Below, one piece after another: positions 53,845 through 63,748 of a stretch of DNA of 64,000 nt. The DNA comes from Niallia sp. FSL W8-0635 (lineage in GTDB: Bacteria; Bacillota; Bacilli; Bacillales; Cytobacillaceae): the NCBI RefSeq assembly GCF_038007965.1, contig NZ_JBBOYD010000001.1:2210501-2274500 (forward strand), read 5' to 3'. The translations under genes were made by a program, and so were the position numbers. Each line of letters begins with the position of its first letter. Within the stretch, counting starts at the first letter, position 1. Under the pieces are notes generated by a model. It was not told the origin of the DNA. It made no database searches and saw only the letters and a program-made list of their open reading frames with translations.

Positions 53845-56151
53845 ATGAGTAATAAAGAAGCGGAAGATAAAGTCCAGGAACAAAACAGAATAGATTTTGT
53901 TCGAAAAGAAATAGATGAAAAGTTGAATTTAATGGAACAAGATATTCACAATATTGGCGGGGATGTTGGTCAATTACGCTCCACTTTTTGGGAAGATGTT
54001 ACAGTGAACTTAGACGAACCTGATGATGTCATTGAAACATTTACAAGTATTAAACAGCAAGCAGAGCTGCTTGGAGAAAGAGAACGAACCTATGGGCAGA
54101 TCCATCAACAACAAAAGGTTCTTCAAAAGCTGAAAGATTCTCCTTACTTTGGCAGAATTGATTTTGATGAAGAAGGAGAAGGAACAGAAGCAATATATAT
54201 TGGGATTGCTTCTTTCATGGATAAACAGAATGAAGAGTTTTATATCTATGATTGGCGAGCGCCGATTTCCAGTGTTTATTATGATTATTCTCCAGGACCA
54301 GCATCATATCAAACGCCTGGTGGGAAAATTGATGGGGAATTATTATTAAAAAGACAATTTATCATTCGAGATGGGAAACTAATCAGTTTATTTGATACAG
54401 GGGTAACGATTGGCGATGAGTTATTGCTCGAAGTACTTGGCAATAATGCGAATTCCATGATGAAATCAATTGTTGCAACGATTCAAAAGGAACAGAATCA
54501 AATTATTCGCAATGAAAAAAGTAGATACTTACTTGTACAAGGAGTGGCTGGAAGTGGGAAAACATCTGCTGCATTGCAACGGGTAGCGTATTTGTTATAC
54601 AAGCATCGTGATACATTGAAATCAGATAATATTATGCTATTTTCACCAAATCCACTATTTAATAGCTATGTGTCTACTGTCCTTCCGGAGCTTGGCGAAG
54701 AAAATATGCGCCAGTCCACTTTCTACGAATATTTACAATCACGGATTGGAAAATCGTATCAAGTAGAGGATTCTTTTTCTCAATTAGAATACTTGTTAAC
54801 GGAAACGGACTCCGTTAAAAAGGAAAGTAGATTAAAAAGTATTCAATTTAAAAGTAGTGTGGAGTTTAAAAAGCTTATCGACGAGTATTTAGAAGTATTA
54901 CATAAAGATGGTGTGGTATTCAAGGATATTGTTTTTCGTAACAAAGTGTTTATCTCCAGTGAAGAATTGATGAGAAAATTTTATGAAATAGATAGCCATA
55001 TTTCCATCCCAAACCGTATGCACTTGCTAATTGAATGGGCCCAAAAAGAAATGAAAAAGCATGCAAAAGCGGAAAGAAAGCAAAGCTGGGTTGATGAGGA
55101 AATGGAGCTGATGGATAAAGAAGAGTATTTAGAAGCTTTTCATGCAGTTCAAAAAGAAGAAGACTTCGATTATTTCGACCAAGAGGAGAAGTTTTTGCGG
55201 AAAATTATTGTCAACAAGTATTTTAAGTCCATCTATTCTGCTGTTAAAAAATTACGATTTATTGATATGACTGCCATGTATAGAGGTGTTTTTGAATTAA
55301 GCTGTCCCAATGCATTAACAGAGGATGAATGGCGAAAAATTGGAGAGCAAACGATTGAAAACCTGCAAAAGAAAGTACTATCGTATGAAGATGGGACTCC
55401 TTTTGCTTATTTAAAGGATAAGCTGGAAGGGAAAAAATCAACTTCTGGTATTCGTCAGGTATTTATTGATGAAGCACAAGATTACTCCGATTTTCAAATT
55501 AATTACTTAAAAGAGCTATTCCCATATAGCAAAATGACACTACTTGGCGATATTAACCAAGCGATTTATGCCCATGAGCATAATGAGATAGTCGCAAATG
55601 GAGAACAAGAGGATGTTGAAAGTATTGTGTTAATGAAAAGCTATCGTTCGACCAAGGAAATTATTGAATTTACAAGAGGTCTTGCAGTAAACGGAGACGA
55701 GATTGAACCATTTAATCGCCATGGGGAAAAACCAAATGTAGTAAGTGTAGTTAATCCTACAAAGAAAATAGATGATTTATTAACACGAATCGAAGACTGG
55801 AAGGGGAACGGCTATAAAACGATTGCTATTATTTGTAAAACGATTAAAGAAAGCAGCGAAGTATACGAAATGCTTAAAGGAAAGCTAGACGTCCGTTTTA
55901 TTCAAAAAGGGACGACATCCTATGAAAAAGGCATTTCTGTTATACCAGCATTTCTAGCTAAAGGAATAGAATTTGATGGAGTGATCCTTTATAATGTTTC
56001 AAACTATCAGGGAGAATTAGAAAAAGAATTGTTTTACACAGCTTGTACAAGAGCGATGCATGCATTATCCATGTATATAGAAGATGGAAAAATGAATCCA
56101 TATTTTGAGCGGATAAAGGAAGATACGTATAAGTTGATTGAAGTAAAATAA
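53845..56151 (+). CDS. helD: RNA polymerase recycling helicase-like protein HelD
   Basis: A 768-residue UvrD-like superfamily 1 ATPase that releases stalled or post-termination RNA polymerase from DNA. An N-terminal coiled-coil arm (EIDEKLNLMEQDIHNIGGD) precedes the ATPase core. Motif I is VAGSGKTSAALQR (about residue 232), motif II is VFIDEAQDYSD, motif III is LGDINQAIYA and motif VI is YTACTRAMHALSMY. Length agrees with B. subtilis HelD (YvgS). The ATG follows GGGGTGGAAGGAC. Monocistronic. Confidence 0.94.
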   Translation: MSNKEAEDKVQEQNRIDFVRKEIDEKLNLMEQDIHNIGGDVGQLRSTFWEDVTVNLDEPDDVIETFTSIKQQAELLGERERTYGQIHQQQKVLQKLKDSPYFGRIDFDEEGEGTEAIYIGIASFMDKQNEEFYIYDWRAPISSVYYDYSPGPASYQTPGGKIDGELLLKRQFIIRDGKLISLFDTGVTIGDELLLEVLGNNANSMMKSIVATIQKEQNQIIRNEKSRYLLVQGVAGSGKTSAALQRVAYLLYKHRDTLKSDNIMLFSPNPLFNSYVSTVLPELGEENMRQSTFYEYLQSRIGKSYQVEDSFSQLEYLLTETDSVKKESRLKSIQFKSSVEFKKLIDEYLEVLHKDGVVFKDIVFRNKVFISSEELMRKFYEIDSHISIPNRMHLLIEWAQKEMKKHAKAERKQSWVDEEMELMDKEEYLEAFHAVQKEEDFDYFDQEEKFLRKIIVNKYFKSIYSAVKKLRFIDMTAMYRGVFELSCPNALTEDEWRKIGEQTIENLQKKVLSYEDGTPFAYLKDKLEGKKSTSGIRQVFIDEAQDYSDFQINYLKELFPYSKMTLLGDINQAIYAHEHNEIVANGEQEDVESIVLMKSYRSTKEIIEFTRGLAVNGDEIEPFNRHGEKPNVVSVVNPTKKIDDLLTRIEDWKGNGYKTIAIICKTIKESSEVYEMLKGKLDVRFIQKGTTSYEKGISVIPAFLAKGIEFDGVILYNVSNYQGELEKELFYTACTRAMHALSMYIEDGKMNPYFERIKEDTYKLIEVK

Positions 56152-56210
56152 TATTTTTCTCCTAGGAAAGTTAGTTGCCATTAGAAGTTACTGAAATAAA
56201 TAAAAAATGG

Positions 56211-56281
56211 AGTAGCCTGAATACACGAACTTGGCACTAAGGTTAGATGAGACCTTGGTGGTGAAGTGCATTTAGGCTGCT
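56211..56281. other. Nested RNA-like hairpin structure between helD and the M20 peptidase gene
   Basis: An outer stem pairs AGTAGCCTGAAT (56211-56222) with ATTTAGGCTGCT (56270-56281). Inside it GCACTAAGGT (56234-56243) pairs with ACCTT (56252-56256) and AGTGC (56265-56269). There is no T tract, so it is more elaborate than an ordinary terminator. It could be a 3' structure of either convergent transcript or a small RNA. Confidence 0.4.
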
Positions 56282-56321
56282 GATTAATTAGTAAATAATA
56301 TTAGATGACTTTTGTTGTTCC

Positions 56322-57692
56322 TTACCAAACTTCTGCAAGCTCAAACCAATAGTGGCAAATGGTTCTTAAGCCTTTATCGTAATTTTCTAAATGGAAATGC
56401 TCATTTGGAGCGTGGAAATTTTCATCTGGTAATCCAAAGCCCATTAACACAACTGGCAGGTTTAAAATTTGGTCAAATGCTGCCACGATTGGAATAGAGC
56501 CACCACCACGGGTATAGGAAGTTGGCACCTTGTATATTTTTTCATACGCTTTACCAGCTGCTTGAATCGCTTTATGATCGAATGGCGTAACAAAAGGTGT
56601 CCCTTTATCAAATAACTGAACCGTCACATCAACGCCTTTTGGTTTATGTGCTTCAATATGTTTCTCTAACAATGCAACAATTTCTTCTGGGTCTTGAGCA
56701 GGAACAAGTCTACACGTAATCTTAGCGCTTGCTTCAGAAGGGATAACGGTTTTTACGCCTGTTCCTTGAAATCCACCTTTTATTCCATTGATTTCTAAAG
56801 TTGGGCGCACCCAAAGTCGCTCTAATGTAGAAAATCCTTCTTCCCCGAATAGAGTAGGGGAGCCTGTTTGCTCGATGAATGAGTCATCGGAAATTTGTAA
56901 TGCTTCAAAGGCTTCTTTTTCTTCCTTTGTTAAAGGTGTTACACGATCATAAAATCCTTCTACAGCAATTCCTCCATTTTGATCGTGAAAGCTCGCTAAT
57001 AGCTCGCTTATGGCAGCAATCGGATTTTGAATCGCGCCTCCAAATAATCCAGAATGAAGATCGCTTTTTGGACCTTTAACATGTATTTCCATGCCGCATA
57101 AACCACGAAGACCGTAGCAAATTGTTGGTTTCCCTTGTTCTATCATTCCTGTATCCGAAATAACAATAACATCAGCACCTAGTAGCTCTTTGTTTTCTTC
57201 TACAAAAAGAGGCAGAGCAGGACTACCAATTTCCTCTTCTCCTTCAATACAAAATTTGATATTTACAGGAAGAGAGCCTGTTGTCTGTAGTATTGCTTCA
57301 ATTGCTTTAATATGCATAAAAACCTGACCCTTATCATCACTGGCACCTCTTGCATACAGCTTCTCGTCCCGTATGTCAGGGGAGAAAGGTGCAGTCTCCC
57401 ATAATTCTACTGGGTCAACAGGCTGTACATCATAATGACCATATACTAATACAGTCGGTTTCCCATCAGCGTGAAGCCAGTCAGCATAAACAACGGGATT
57501 TCCATTTGTCTGGTAGATGGTAGCATTCTCTAAACCAGCATTAGTAAGAGCCTGCACTAACCATTCTGCTGTTTTTTGAATATCCTCTTTATGCTCTGGG
57601 AGTGCGCTAATACTTTCTAATGATAAAAAGGAAAATAATTCTTCTAAATGATCTTGTCTATTTTCTTTTAAATAATTTTCAATCATTTTCAT
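56322..57692 (-). CDS. M20 family dipeptidase
   Basis: About 456 residues, a zinc-dependent M20 peptidase of the carnosinase/CNDP type. Metal ligands and catalytic residues appear in VYGHYDVQPVDP, YARGASDDKGQV, CIEGEEEIGSP and the late HAPNEHFHLENY. The dimerisation (lid) domain with FQGTGVKTVIPSEA is present. The ATG at 57692 lies 8 bases after GGAGG; an earlier ATG at 57707 overlaps that ribosome site. It likely degrades dipeptides taken up for nutrition. No operon partner. Confidence 0.9.
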   Translation of the reverse strand: MKMIENYLKENRQDHLEELFSFLSLESISALPEHKEDIQKTAEWLVQALTNAGLENATIYQTNGNPVVYADWLHADGKPTVLVYGHYDVQPVDPVELWETAPFSPDIRDEKLYARGASDDKGQVFMHIKAIEAILQTTGSLPVNIKFCIEGEEEIGSPALPLFVEENKELLGADVIVISDTGMIEQGKPTICYGLRGLCGMEIHVKGPKSDLHSGLFGGAIQNPIAAISELLASFHDQNGGIAVEGFYDRVTPLTKEEKEAFEALQISDDSFIEQTGSPTLFGEEGFSTLERLWVRPTLEINGIKGGFQGTGVKTVIPSEASAKITCRLVPAQDPEEIVALLEKHIEAHKPKGVDVTVQLFDKGTPFVTPFDHKAIQAAGKAYEKIYKVPTSYTRGGGSIPIVAAFDQILNLPVVLMGFGLPDENFHAPNEHFHLENYDKGLRTICHYWFELAEVW

Positions 57693-57864
57693 TTCTTTTT
57701 CCTCCATTTATTTCGATATGTAAAATAAATTCGCTCATTTACAAAGAATATCCTTTATTTTTAGAAAATAAAATATATTGAAAAATGATATCATTTGTTG
57801 TAAAATTACACTATTGGTTAAAATGGTAAGTAAATGAATAAGTTAGGAAGAAAGGATGCGTATA

Positions 57865-60800
57865 ATGCAAAAGAATACGATTGCTATTTTTAATCGCATT
57901 TTGGAAATATTATATTCAAAGCAATACATATCGAACGAAAGCTATTCAGACATAACCGCTGGATTTGAGCGATTTCTAGCGGATGAAGCGAAAAAGGACA
58001 GTGTGATTAAGGAAGGGCAAGAAAAGGTAGCTGTAAAAAAAGAGAAGGAAAAGGCACAGCCTGTTAAGCAAAAGAAAAAATATAGTGCCGAACAGCTGCG
58101 TGAACGAAATATTGGTGTAATGCTCTACTTAGGGGTAGCTCTATTGCTAATAGGTGGCTTAGTCGTTGCAACAAGTAATTGGGATACCATGCCAGGATGG
58201 ATGAAAGCAATATCAATCTTTTTTGTTTCGATTTTATTTTTTGGCGTCGGTCTATTATCGAAAAAAGTTATAAAAATCGATCATACAGCATTTGCTTTCT
58301 TTCTCCTAGGAAGTCTATTCCTACCAATCGGATTTGTTTCGATTAGTTTTTTTCAGCTAGCAGGAGATTATCTTTCTATGTATGGAGAAGGACGCTTTTT
58401 ATTAGGCGTAATTGCGGGATTTATATTATTCCCCATTTATGTTGCCTTAGCAATTTATTTAAAGTCTCGTTTATATAAAATACTGACAATTGGGGCAGTA
58501 TCTGGAACGGTTGCCTTTTTTCTTGCTTTTCTACCATTATCCCAAGATGGATTTTTCTTACTTTTGGTAGTCTATCAATTTATAACGATATATGTTTTAT
58601 TAAAGCATCAGCAATGGAAATGGATTCAATACTTTCAGACAGAACTAACTGCTATTGTCCAAGTGCAGTTAATCTTAACTGCTTTATTTATGACATTCAT
58701 GTTTGAGAATAATGTGGTAAATGGATTTTATTATTTGATCATTAGTGCTCTATTTATGATGACAGTAGCGCTAACGAAAAGAAAATATGACCATTTTTAC
58801 ATAACGATCGCGATTTCCTTTGGTCTATATCGAATCTTCACTTCCCCAATTCTCGAAGATTTCCTGCCAATAGCATTTGCTTGTTTTAGTATCATTCTAC
58901 TCTCTTTTGTATTTATCTTAAAAGGGAAAATGGAATGGGGGAGAGTTTGGGAGTTTACAAGCTTTATCATTGCACTTGGAACATTTATAGTTACCCTTGT
59001 TTTTTATGGAGAATTTTTTCTCGACGGAAGCATGTATATTGTGATTGCCTATCTATTCTTAGCAGTTGAATTTGTCCTTTTATCGAAAAGAGTGGCTTAT
59101 TCCTTAATCCGATATTTGCCGGTAGTATTCTTAAACCTAGTTTTATGGAATATTGCTGTGTTACTTCAGTTAATAAAGGACTTTGACAGTTTATTCCTCG
59201 TTATCTATGGAATTAACATTGGGTTATTATTTATGCTCGGAATATTTAATAAGGTAAATTTCTTACAAGATATTAGAAAGCCTTCCGCTATTTATAATGT
59301 TGCTTGGATGGCATTTATCACCTTTTTATCAACGGCAATTTTTATTGGGAAGGGCTATATTCCTTTCATGGTAGGGGGAATAACAATCAGCCTGTTTATT
59401 GGAAATCGTTTGCTAACAAATAAAAAGTATAAGCAATTGCTTACCTATTTGATTCCGATTTCTCTTTTTGGCGTTTATTTTACGACAGCAGAGGCGATTA
59501 GCATTTTTCAAGAGCAAGGACCTCCATTTACGATTGCAATAGGAAGTATACTCACTATACTAACAGGAAGTTTCTATGAAAGAATAGATAAGAAAATGGG
59601 GAGTATTAGCTATTTCTTTGGCCAAATCATGTATGGGTTCGGATTGCTTTTAATTTTTGAATATTTCACAATGAACAAATGGGTGACAACAAGCTTGTAT
59701 GTAGTGGCGATACTCGTTTTTTATGATTTGTATCGAAAAATCAGAAACATCTTCATTACGTGGTTAATTGGTATTGTAAGTTTGCTTAGTTATATTAGCC
59801 TTGTCGGTTCCATTTGGGACAGCGGTATATTTCTTTTTGAAACCCTTATGAAATATGGATGGGTTGCACTGTTTATTATTGCATTTGGATTGAAAAATAC
59901 TTCATTTAAGGTGCCGTTCCTAACGATATCCCATGTGTATATAATAGGAAGTATAGTTATTGATCGTTTATTTATTGGAAATGATTCTTTTCTTCCATTT
60001 ATCTTTGCGTTTATTGCCTATAGCATAAGTGTGTATTTGGTTGTAAATAAATATGTGAAGATGGTATTCCGATATGGGAGCTATTTATCTAACTATTGCT
60101 TTTTAGCAACGATTATCTCTTTTGATTTTGCAGGGGGAAATCCTTATAGTCTTGCCTTTCTAGCACTGTCTATTGTTTTATTTAGCATGTATTTCATAAC
60201 AAAGAACAAGGCAGAGCTTCTGTACTTTTTCTTACCATTTAGTGTTCTAGGGATTATTTCTTGGTTATTTGCCTTACCATTTACGTTCGGTACATATTTT
60301 ATAATCCTCCTTTATATTATGCTTGTGTTGCTTGTGATTCATTTGGAGAAACTCCATCTTTTCTCCCTTGGTGGAGTTGTGTTGCTGCTTATTAACAATG
60401 AAATACTCCTATACGCGAAGGAGTTTATGCCATTTGATCGTTATTTATTTACTTGCATATGGGCAGTAGTGTTTATGTTTATAAGTTCGACTGTTTACAC
60501 TTCCATTTCGAAATGGAAGCAAGACGGGGAGAGGTGGATTGATTTTTATCTGGTTGGAAGTATCGTCTCTACTTTATCCTTATATGGAATAGAAACAACC
60601 TTTAAATGGGATTTGGTAGTACCAGGCTTATTTCTCACCCTTCTTGCTTTTATGCAGATTAAAAGAGTGGAAAAAGAAATCGAATGTATTCCTAAGCTTG
60701 TAAGTATGTTTTTATTGCTAGTTCCTTATTATTCCTTCCTCACGATTATTTCGATCCAGGAATATATTGTGACAGAGTTAGTTGTATTACCATGGATTAT

Positions 60801-61218
60801 CATGTTAATTGGCACGAAGAAGATAATAAGTAAGCTGATGATATTAAGTTATGTGGAATGGGGATTTGTCATTATCGTTGCTCTTATATTAGCAATCGAT
60901 GGATATCTTTCTCATACAATCTATGACGCGATTATCTTAGGTGGGCTTGCTGTTATTTCTATCCTATCAGGGTTTTATTTCCGCTATAAATCCTATTTCT
61001 TTGTTGGGATTGGTGTATTGGTTCTCAATGTATTGTTACAGACAAGACCGTATTGGGGGAATTTCCCATGGTGGGTGTATTTATTAATTGCAGGATCCAT
61101 TCTCATTGCCATAGCAAGTGTTTATGAAATGCAAAAGCAAGGGAAGCAACCGAAAGCTGTTTCGAAATTTATTGAATGGAAAAATAGATTACTGGTATTT
61201 TTAAAAACTTGGAAATAA
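57865..61218 (+). CDS. Giant polytopic membrane protein, about 1117 residues
   Basis: After a short cytoplasmic N-terminus with a basic Lys/Glu-rich stretch (about residues 50-75), the protein holds roughly 30 or more hydrophobic helices without a soluble domain. The first segment (RNIGVMLYLGVALLLIGGLV) resembles DUF2157-like membrane proteins. The start is taken as the ATG at 57865 after AAGAAAGGA; an ATG at 57856 overlaps that site. No catalytic motif or transporter signature is evident. It ends in a terminator shared with the sortase gene. Function unknown. Confidence 0.72.
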   Translation: MQKNTIAIFNRILEILYSKQYISNESYSDITAGFERFLADEAKKDSVIKEGQEKVAVKKEKEKAQPVKQKKKYSAEQLRERNIGVMLYLGVALLLIGGLVVATSNWDTMPGWMKAISIFFVSILFFGVGLLSKKVIKIDHTAFAFFLLGSLFLPIGFVSISFFQLAGDYLSMYGEGRFLLGVIAGFILFPIYVALAIYLKSRLYKILTIGAVSGTVAFFLAFLPLSQDGFFLLLVVYQFITIYVLLKHQQWKWIQYFQTELTAIVQVQLILTALFMTFMFENNVVNGFYYLIISALFMMTVALTKRKYDHFYITIAISFGLYRIFTSPILEDFLPIAFACFSIILLSFVFILKGKMEWGRVWEFTSFIIALGTFIVTLVFYGEFFLDGSMYIVIAYLFLAVEFVLLSKRVAYSLIRYLPVVFLNLVLWNIAVLLQLIKDFDSLFLVIYGINIGLLFMLGIFNKVNFLQDIRKPSAIYNVAWMAFITFLSTAIFIGKGYIPFMVGGITISLFIGNRLLTNKKYKQLLTYLIPISLFGVYFTTAEAISIFQEQGPPFTIAIGSILTILTGSFYERIDKKMGSISYFFGQIMYGFGLLLIFEYFTMNKWVTTSLYVVAILVFYDLYRKIRNIFITWLIGIVSLLSYISLVGSIWDSGIFLFETLMKYGWVALFIIAFGLKNTSFKVPFLTISHVYIIGSIVIDRLFIGNDSFLPFIFAFIAYSISVYLVVNKYVKMVFRYGSYLSNYCFLATIISFDFAGGNPYSLAFLALSIVLFSMYFITKNKAELLYFFLPFSVLGIISWLFALPFTFGTYFIILLYIMLVLLVIHLEKLHLFSLGGVVLLLINNEILLYAKEFMPFDRYLFTCIWAVVFMFISSTVYTSISKWKQDGERWIDFYLVGSIVSTLSLYGIETTFKWDLVVPGLFLTLLAFMQIKRVEKEIECIPKLVSMFLLLVPYYSFLTIISIQEYIVTELVVLPWIIMLIGTKKIISKLMILSYVEWGFVIIVALILAIDGYLSHTIYDAIILGGLAVISILSGFYFRYKSYFFVGIGVLVLNVLLQTRPYWGNFPWWVYLLIAGSILIAIASVYEMQKQGKQPKAVSKFIEWKNRLLVFLKTWK

Positions 61219-61224
61219 ATGAAT

Positions 61225-61256
61225 GGCCTGGACGCTTAGCGTTCAGGCCTTATTTA
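61225..61256. terminator. Terminator between the giant membrane protein and the sortase gene
   Basis: GGCCTGGACGC and GCGTTCAGGCC form an 11-bp stem with a 3-base loop, followed by TTATTTATTT. The convergent sortase stop lies inside it. Confidence 0.75.
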
Positions 61257-61825
61257 TTTGCTAAATCGATTGTTTTTATTAATTCAGCTGTTACAATATA
61301 GCGCTTTGGTGCATTTCCGATATAGGAAAAAGGATAACAAGTAGTTAGGGTAAGGATGGGTCTGGATTTTGGACTTAGAATGGTAGTATCGTTTGAAGCT
61401 ACAATAGAAAACTTTGTAATTTTATATTCATAATCTTTATCTGTTGTTTCAAGAATCAGTGAATCGTTCTTTTTTAACTCCTTTAGAAATTTAAAAAAAG
61501 TATCACGATGTCCTGAAAGTACCACATTATTGTTTTCCCCAGGCAAAGCGCTCTTTCGGTAGTGACCCACGCCTTTTTCTAAAATTTTTGCACTTGTCCC
61601 TTCGTAAACAGGAATCGTATTGTTTTTATTCGGGACAATAATTGCTCCAATTTTTTCCCCTGCATGTACCTGTCGTAATTTGGATAAATCCATTATTCTG
61701 TTTGGATGAAGAACGGGTTGCTTTGTGATGCTATTAATGGTCCAATAGCTGGTAAGAGTATAGAGAACCATAAACAAGCCTATCGAAAGACAGGAGATTC
61801 CAATCATCTTCCTTTTATTTTTCAT
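61250..61825 (-). CDS. Class D sortase
   Basis: A 191-residue transpeptidase with an N-terminal signal anchor (MIGISCLSIGLFMVLYTL). The catalytic triad is His in LSGHRDTFF, Cys in TLTTCYPF and Arg in NAPKRYIV. Class D sortases such as B. subtilis YhcS attach LPXT-A-type proteins to the wall. The gene overlaps the upstream substrate gene, whose product ends in LPNTA, by 11 bases, so a dedicated enzyme-substrate pair is very likely. The ATG follows GCATCGT without a strong ribosome site, so translation may be coupled. Confidence 0.9.
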   Translation of the reverse strand: MKNKRKMIGISCLSIGLFMVLYTLTSYWTINSITKQPVLHPNRIMDLSKLRQVHAGEKIGAIIVPNKNNTIPVYEGTSAKILEKGVGHYRKSALPGENNNVVLSGHRDTFFKFLKELKKNDSLILETTDKDYEYKITKFSIVASNDTTILSPKSRPILTLTTCYPFSYIGNAPKRYIVTAELIKTIDLANK

Positions 61826-62756
61826 ACGATGCTTTCTTAAAGGTTAAGAATATGCCGACTAGTAGTAGCATATAACCAATGCATAAGATGACAGGTAGTG
61901 GAGATGCTGTATTTGGAAGCTGGGCTGCATAAAGAGTAGCTAATCCTTCTGTTACTTCTGTTAGTTCTACCATTTTATTTACTGCTTCTACCGATAAAAC
62001 TATTTCTGGCGCCACAACTGCATCGCCAATTAATCTGTCATTTTTATCATATAATTCGATTGCAACCGTTGTATCTAACTTCTGTTTCATTAAGTCTTGT
62101 AATGCAAGTTCTTTTCTTTTCCCATTATCATCAATACTAATTAAGACTGGTTTCATCGCCGTTGTTGTAAAGAAATCTTGCCAAAAATGATTTAATGCTT
62201 CATTGTCTTTGGCGCTTAGCCCGCTTTCCTTATCCATTGTTTGAAATCCAGTTAATTGCTCTTTCCATTCCTCCACTTTTGATGCAAGCAAGGTAGGGTT
62301 TTGCTTATTTAAATGTGCATAAAATTGCTGCTTTTCTGTATCATCAAACCCAATATTTTCAAGAAACTCTTCTAATTGAATCATTTTGTCTTCATGATTT
62401 TTATAAAAATCAATGGCAACTTCTAAATCTTCTAAAAACCAGAAATCCTCAACCGATTCATGGAATCCTGCCAATAAAATATCCAATTCTTCTCTTGTCA
62501 TAGAATTTTGATTTAGCAGCTTTTCAAGGTTTGTAGGAGTGATAGGGGTACCAAGCTGCTTTTCCAATAGATGTATATTATCAAAATCTTCCACATTTAA
62601 TCCCTTAAATGTTAAATATTCTTCTAAATCATCTGTAGTCCAGCCGAGTTTATTAGCTAAGGTCTCTACTTCCTTATCACTTGGAGAAGCACAAACAGGT
62701 GAAACTTGCATGCATACTCCTAAGAAGAGAAGTAGAGAAGAAAGAAATTTTTTCAT
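61815..62756 (-). CDS. Sortase-anchored processed acidic surface protein
   Basis: About 313 residues. A signal peptide (MKKFLSSLLLFLGV ... VCA) starts at the ATG at 62756 after GGTGGAGGTGG; codons upstream lie over the ribosome site. The mature part is acidic and repeats helical units such as LGWTTDDLEEYLTFKGLN and NSMTREELDILLAGF. The C-terminus is a cell-wall sorting signal: LPNTASP, a hydrophobic helix and the basic KKASYEK tail. This matches the family annotated as processed acidic surface protein, found beside class D sortases in Bacillus. Role on the cell or spore surface unknown. Confidence 0.85.
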   Translation of the reverse strand: MKKFLSSLLLFLGVCMQVSPVCASPSDKEVETLANKLGWTTDDLEEYLTFKGLNVEDFDNIHLLEKQLGTPITPTNLEKLLNQNSMTREELDILLAGFHESVEDFWFLEDLEVAIDFYKNHEDKMIQLEEFLENIGFDDTEKQQFYAHLNKQNPTLLASKVEEWKEQLTGFQTMDKESGLSAKDNEALNHFWQDFFTTTAMKPVLISIDDNGKRKELALQDLMKQKLDTTVAIELYDKNDRLIGDAVVAPEIVLSVEAVNKMVELTEVTEGLATLYAAQLPNTASPLPVILCIGYMLLLVGIFLTFKKASYEK

Positions 62757-62877
62757 AAACAAATCCACCTCCACCATTTATTGGTAGTGTTTGTCAATTT
62801 ATGAAAATAATACGTGGATAAGAAAATTTAGTTAGGAGATGGGAAGGGAAGATGAGATGAATGATTGGAGGTGGGGT

Positions 62878-62975
62878 GGATATAATCCGAAAATAAGATA
62901 TATGATCCAAAGTGGAGAGGATATAATCCAAAAATAAGATATATGATCCAAAACAGATATATAATCCAAAACCAA
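62878..62975. repeat. Short tandem repeat, 41-bp period
   Basis: Two 41-base units start at 62878 and 62919 (GGATATAATCC ... GATATATGATCCAAA), followed by a partial third. Each unit is itself two related halves of about 20 bases sharing GATATA(T)(A/G)ATCCAAAA, so five half-units are visible. It lies in the gene-free 340 bases between the surface-protein and PPOX genes. Confidence 0.65.
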
Positions 62976-63098
62976 AAAAACAACTCCCCAAAACGTAACA
63001 GAAGGATCGCCTTCATCAGCGATCCAACTCAAAGAATAAGCGTATTATAAAGCAAAGGCTCCTACAACAATTAGGATCTCCATCCATGCCCAAACTCC

Positions 63099-63653
63099 TT
63101 ACAAATCCATCTTAATGGTTCTTCCAGGTGTAAATTTAACCGTTTCATTCAATTTATTTTCTTTTGCCGTGATGGCAGAAGGGGTAATTTTGTAAATGGC
63201 TGTTTTACTCCCAAGTGTTGACACATATTTTTCTAGATGGGATTTAGCGAGTGGTTTCTCATAATATCCAGGGACGTATTTGTTTAGCATAGCCTGCATG
63301 ACATCCCGGCCTTCATCCATATTCTCTAGTAGTGTGGCTTTCCCAAATATGATTACACTCATATAGGCAGTATCTACTTTTGCTGGAATTGGGTTGCTCA
63401 TTACGCCTCTTTCTTCGCTGATAGTAAAGCAAGCATGGTTATTTTTTTGGATAATCCGTGTTTTTCTTCCTTCATTTGCGCCGTGAAAGTATAGGCAATC
63501 ATGGAACCAAACAAAGTTTAATGGGATAACATAAGGAACATGGTCATCCACTAATCCAAGATGACCTATATTTGTTTTATGTAAAAAATCATTTATTTTC
63601 TGTTTATCCGTTACTTTCATTGTTGATTGTCGCATGCCATTCATCCCTTTCAT
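63099..63653 (-). CDS. Pyridoxamine 5'-phosphate oxidase family protein
   Basis: About 185 residues with a split-barrel FMN-binding fold. GHLGLVDDHVPYVIPLNFVW and YFHGANEGRKTRII are the strands around the flavin phosphate site, and CFTISEERG follows. Members reduce small molecules or bind haem or flavin; they rarely make PLP. The start is the ATG at 63653 after GAAGGAACAAT; other in-frame ATGs lie 18 bases upstream and downstream. It is divergent from a MocR/GntR-type regulator at 63749, which probably controls it. Confidence 0.83.
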   Translation of the reverse strand: MKGMNGMRQSTMKVTDKQKINDFLHKTNIGHLGLVDDHVPYVIPLNFVWFHDCLYFHGANEGRKTRIIQKNNHACFTISEERGVMSNPIPAKVDTAYMSVIIFGKATLLENMDEGRDVMQAMLNKYVPGYYEKPLAKSHLEKYVSTLGSKTAIYKITPSAITAKENKLNETVKFTPGRTIKMDL

Positions 63654-63748
63654 ATATTGTTCCTTCATTTTAAAATAAAAATAGTCATTTCAATAGGAAC
63701 AGTTTAAGATAATTTTATAGGTACAAAGGGAAAGGAAGGGGGAATAAT

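Noticed and set aside
62794..63032. Three overlapping minus-strand frames of about 62-66 codons with repeated Tyr/Ile-rich segments
   Set aside because: They are translations of the 41-base tandem repeat, open in all three frames because the repeat lacks stops; none has a ribosome site.
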